From the NCBI GenBank assembly GCA_905221605.1, contig CAJNDS010002407.1, forward strand, positions 172,501 through 236,500: DNA of 64,000 nt. The letters are read 5' to 3'. How positions within the stretch are numbered: the stretch's first letter is position 1; the number at the start of each line of letters is the position of its first letter. Both the position numbers and the translations under genes were made by a program. Shown piece after piece: positions 63,641 to 64,000 of the stretch. Under the pieces are notes generated by a model. That model did not search any database, had not been told where the DNA came from, and worked only from the letters and a program-made list of their open reading frames with translations. The stretch is from Symbiodinium natans (Eukaryota > Sar > Dinophyceae > Suessiales > Symbiodiniaceae).

Positions 63641-64000
63641 TTGCTGTCTCTCCTGGGCAGTTCACTGGGATATTTTTATCAGGATCATGTAAATGTGTAG
63701 GAATATGTTCAGATTTGTTTAAGGTCCATCTTAGTCTGAGTCTCAGCTACAGGACCCCATTTAGGGTTTTGGGTTTAGGCTACACTCTAAACCCCACAAA
63801 GCCCCCAAAACCTGAAAGACTAAACCCTAAGAAGGCCCTGAAACCCTAAACCCTAAATGAACCCTCCGACTATTTTCTTAGGACCCCCCCCCCCCCCCCC
63901 CCAACAAAAAAAAGAGAAGAACATATGTGCAATAACAATGAAAAAGCAACAGTAATCATAGTAAAGATAATCATCCTTGCTTTACCCATCTCAGGAAGAA

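Larger units (their letters stand above)
420..63850. repeat. Dispersed telomere-type repeat arrays (TTTAGGG/CCCTAAA)
   Basis: Arrays of 2 to about 25 heptamers, in both orientations, occur every few hundred bases across the window except about 57.6-60.55 kb. They include perfect stretches and degenerate forms (TTCAGGG, TTTCGGG, TTTGGGG, GCTTAGG). They lie between exons and very often abut splice sites. The unit is that of plant, green-algal, chromerid and dinoflagellate telomeres. Arrays in both orientations mixed with genes are interstitial, not a chromosome end. Confidence 0.97.

Noticed and set aside
1-64000. tRNA, rRNA, snRNA or dinoflagellate spliced-leader genes
   Set aside because: I looked for tRNA-like folds, rRNA-conserved words and the spliced-leader sequence by eye and found none convincing.

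Overview
The window looks like nuclear DNA of a eukaryote, most likely a dinoflagellate or a close alveolate relative. The reasons are: short exons (about 25-200 nt) split by long introns; GT, GC and apparently GA splice donors with AG acceptors; every well supported exon on the + strand, so one unidirectional array; tandem gene copies; MITE-like inverted-repeat elements, some of which behave as introns (introners); and plant/alveolate-type telomere repeats (TTTAGGG/CCCTAAA) scattered through the whole window, not only at an end. No rRNA, tRNA, spliced-leader gene or bacterial-style operon was recognised. The organism call is inference.

Layout. 0-8 kb: scattered exons, including EF-hand exons at 5006-5059 and 7872-7943. 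8-12 kb: a calmodulin-like EF-hand gene (exons 10114-10179, 11622-11677, 11837-11921) whose loop is rebuilt by a GC-AG intron. 12.5-25.5 kb: a two-gene segment duplicated in tandem (copies at 12505-18593 and 18859-25500); paired exons differ mainly at third codon positions, which is the best evidence for gene structure here. 26.1-30.1 kb: a third EF-hand gene. 30.4-33 kb: two small multi-exon genes. 33.7-45.3 kb: a run of genes with membrane-spanning exons. 45.4-57.5 kb: many single exons, strongly coding in appearance, whose grouping into genes I could not settle. 57.6-60.5 kb: an island free of telomere repeats, made of a composite minisatellite. 60.6-63.4 kb: more exons, including an intron made by a MITE and a pepsin-type aspartyl protease exon.

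The main observation is the relation between telomere-type repeats and splicing. Many introns start exon|GTTTAGGG and many have a CCCTAAA array just before the acceptor, so the two ends of one transcript could pair. In the clearest intron (15207-15624) both splice sites lie inside telomere-type repeat. Several arrays are flanked by long direct duplications, or are missing from one of two paralogous introns, so they look like insertions. Several MITE families also sit at exon edges and supply splice sites; one (62539-62642) can be removed exactly to restore a reading frame.

Limits: exons were called by eye from open frame, splice signals, GC-rich third positions and phase. Exon ends are approximate where no paralogue exists, and short exons are often open in more than one frame. 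No database comparison was possible.
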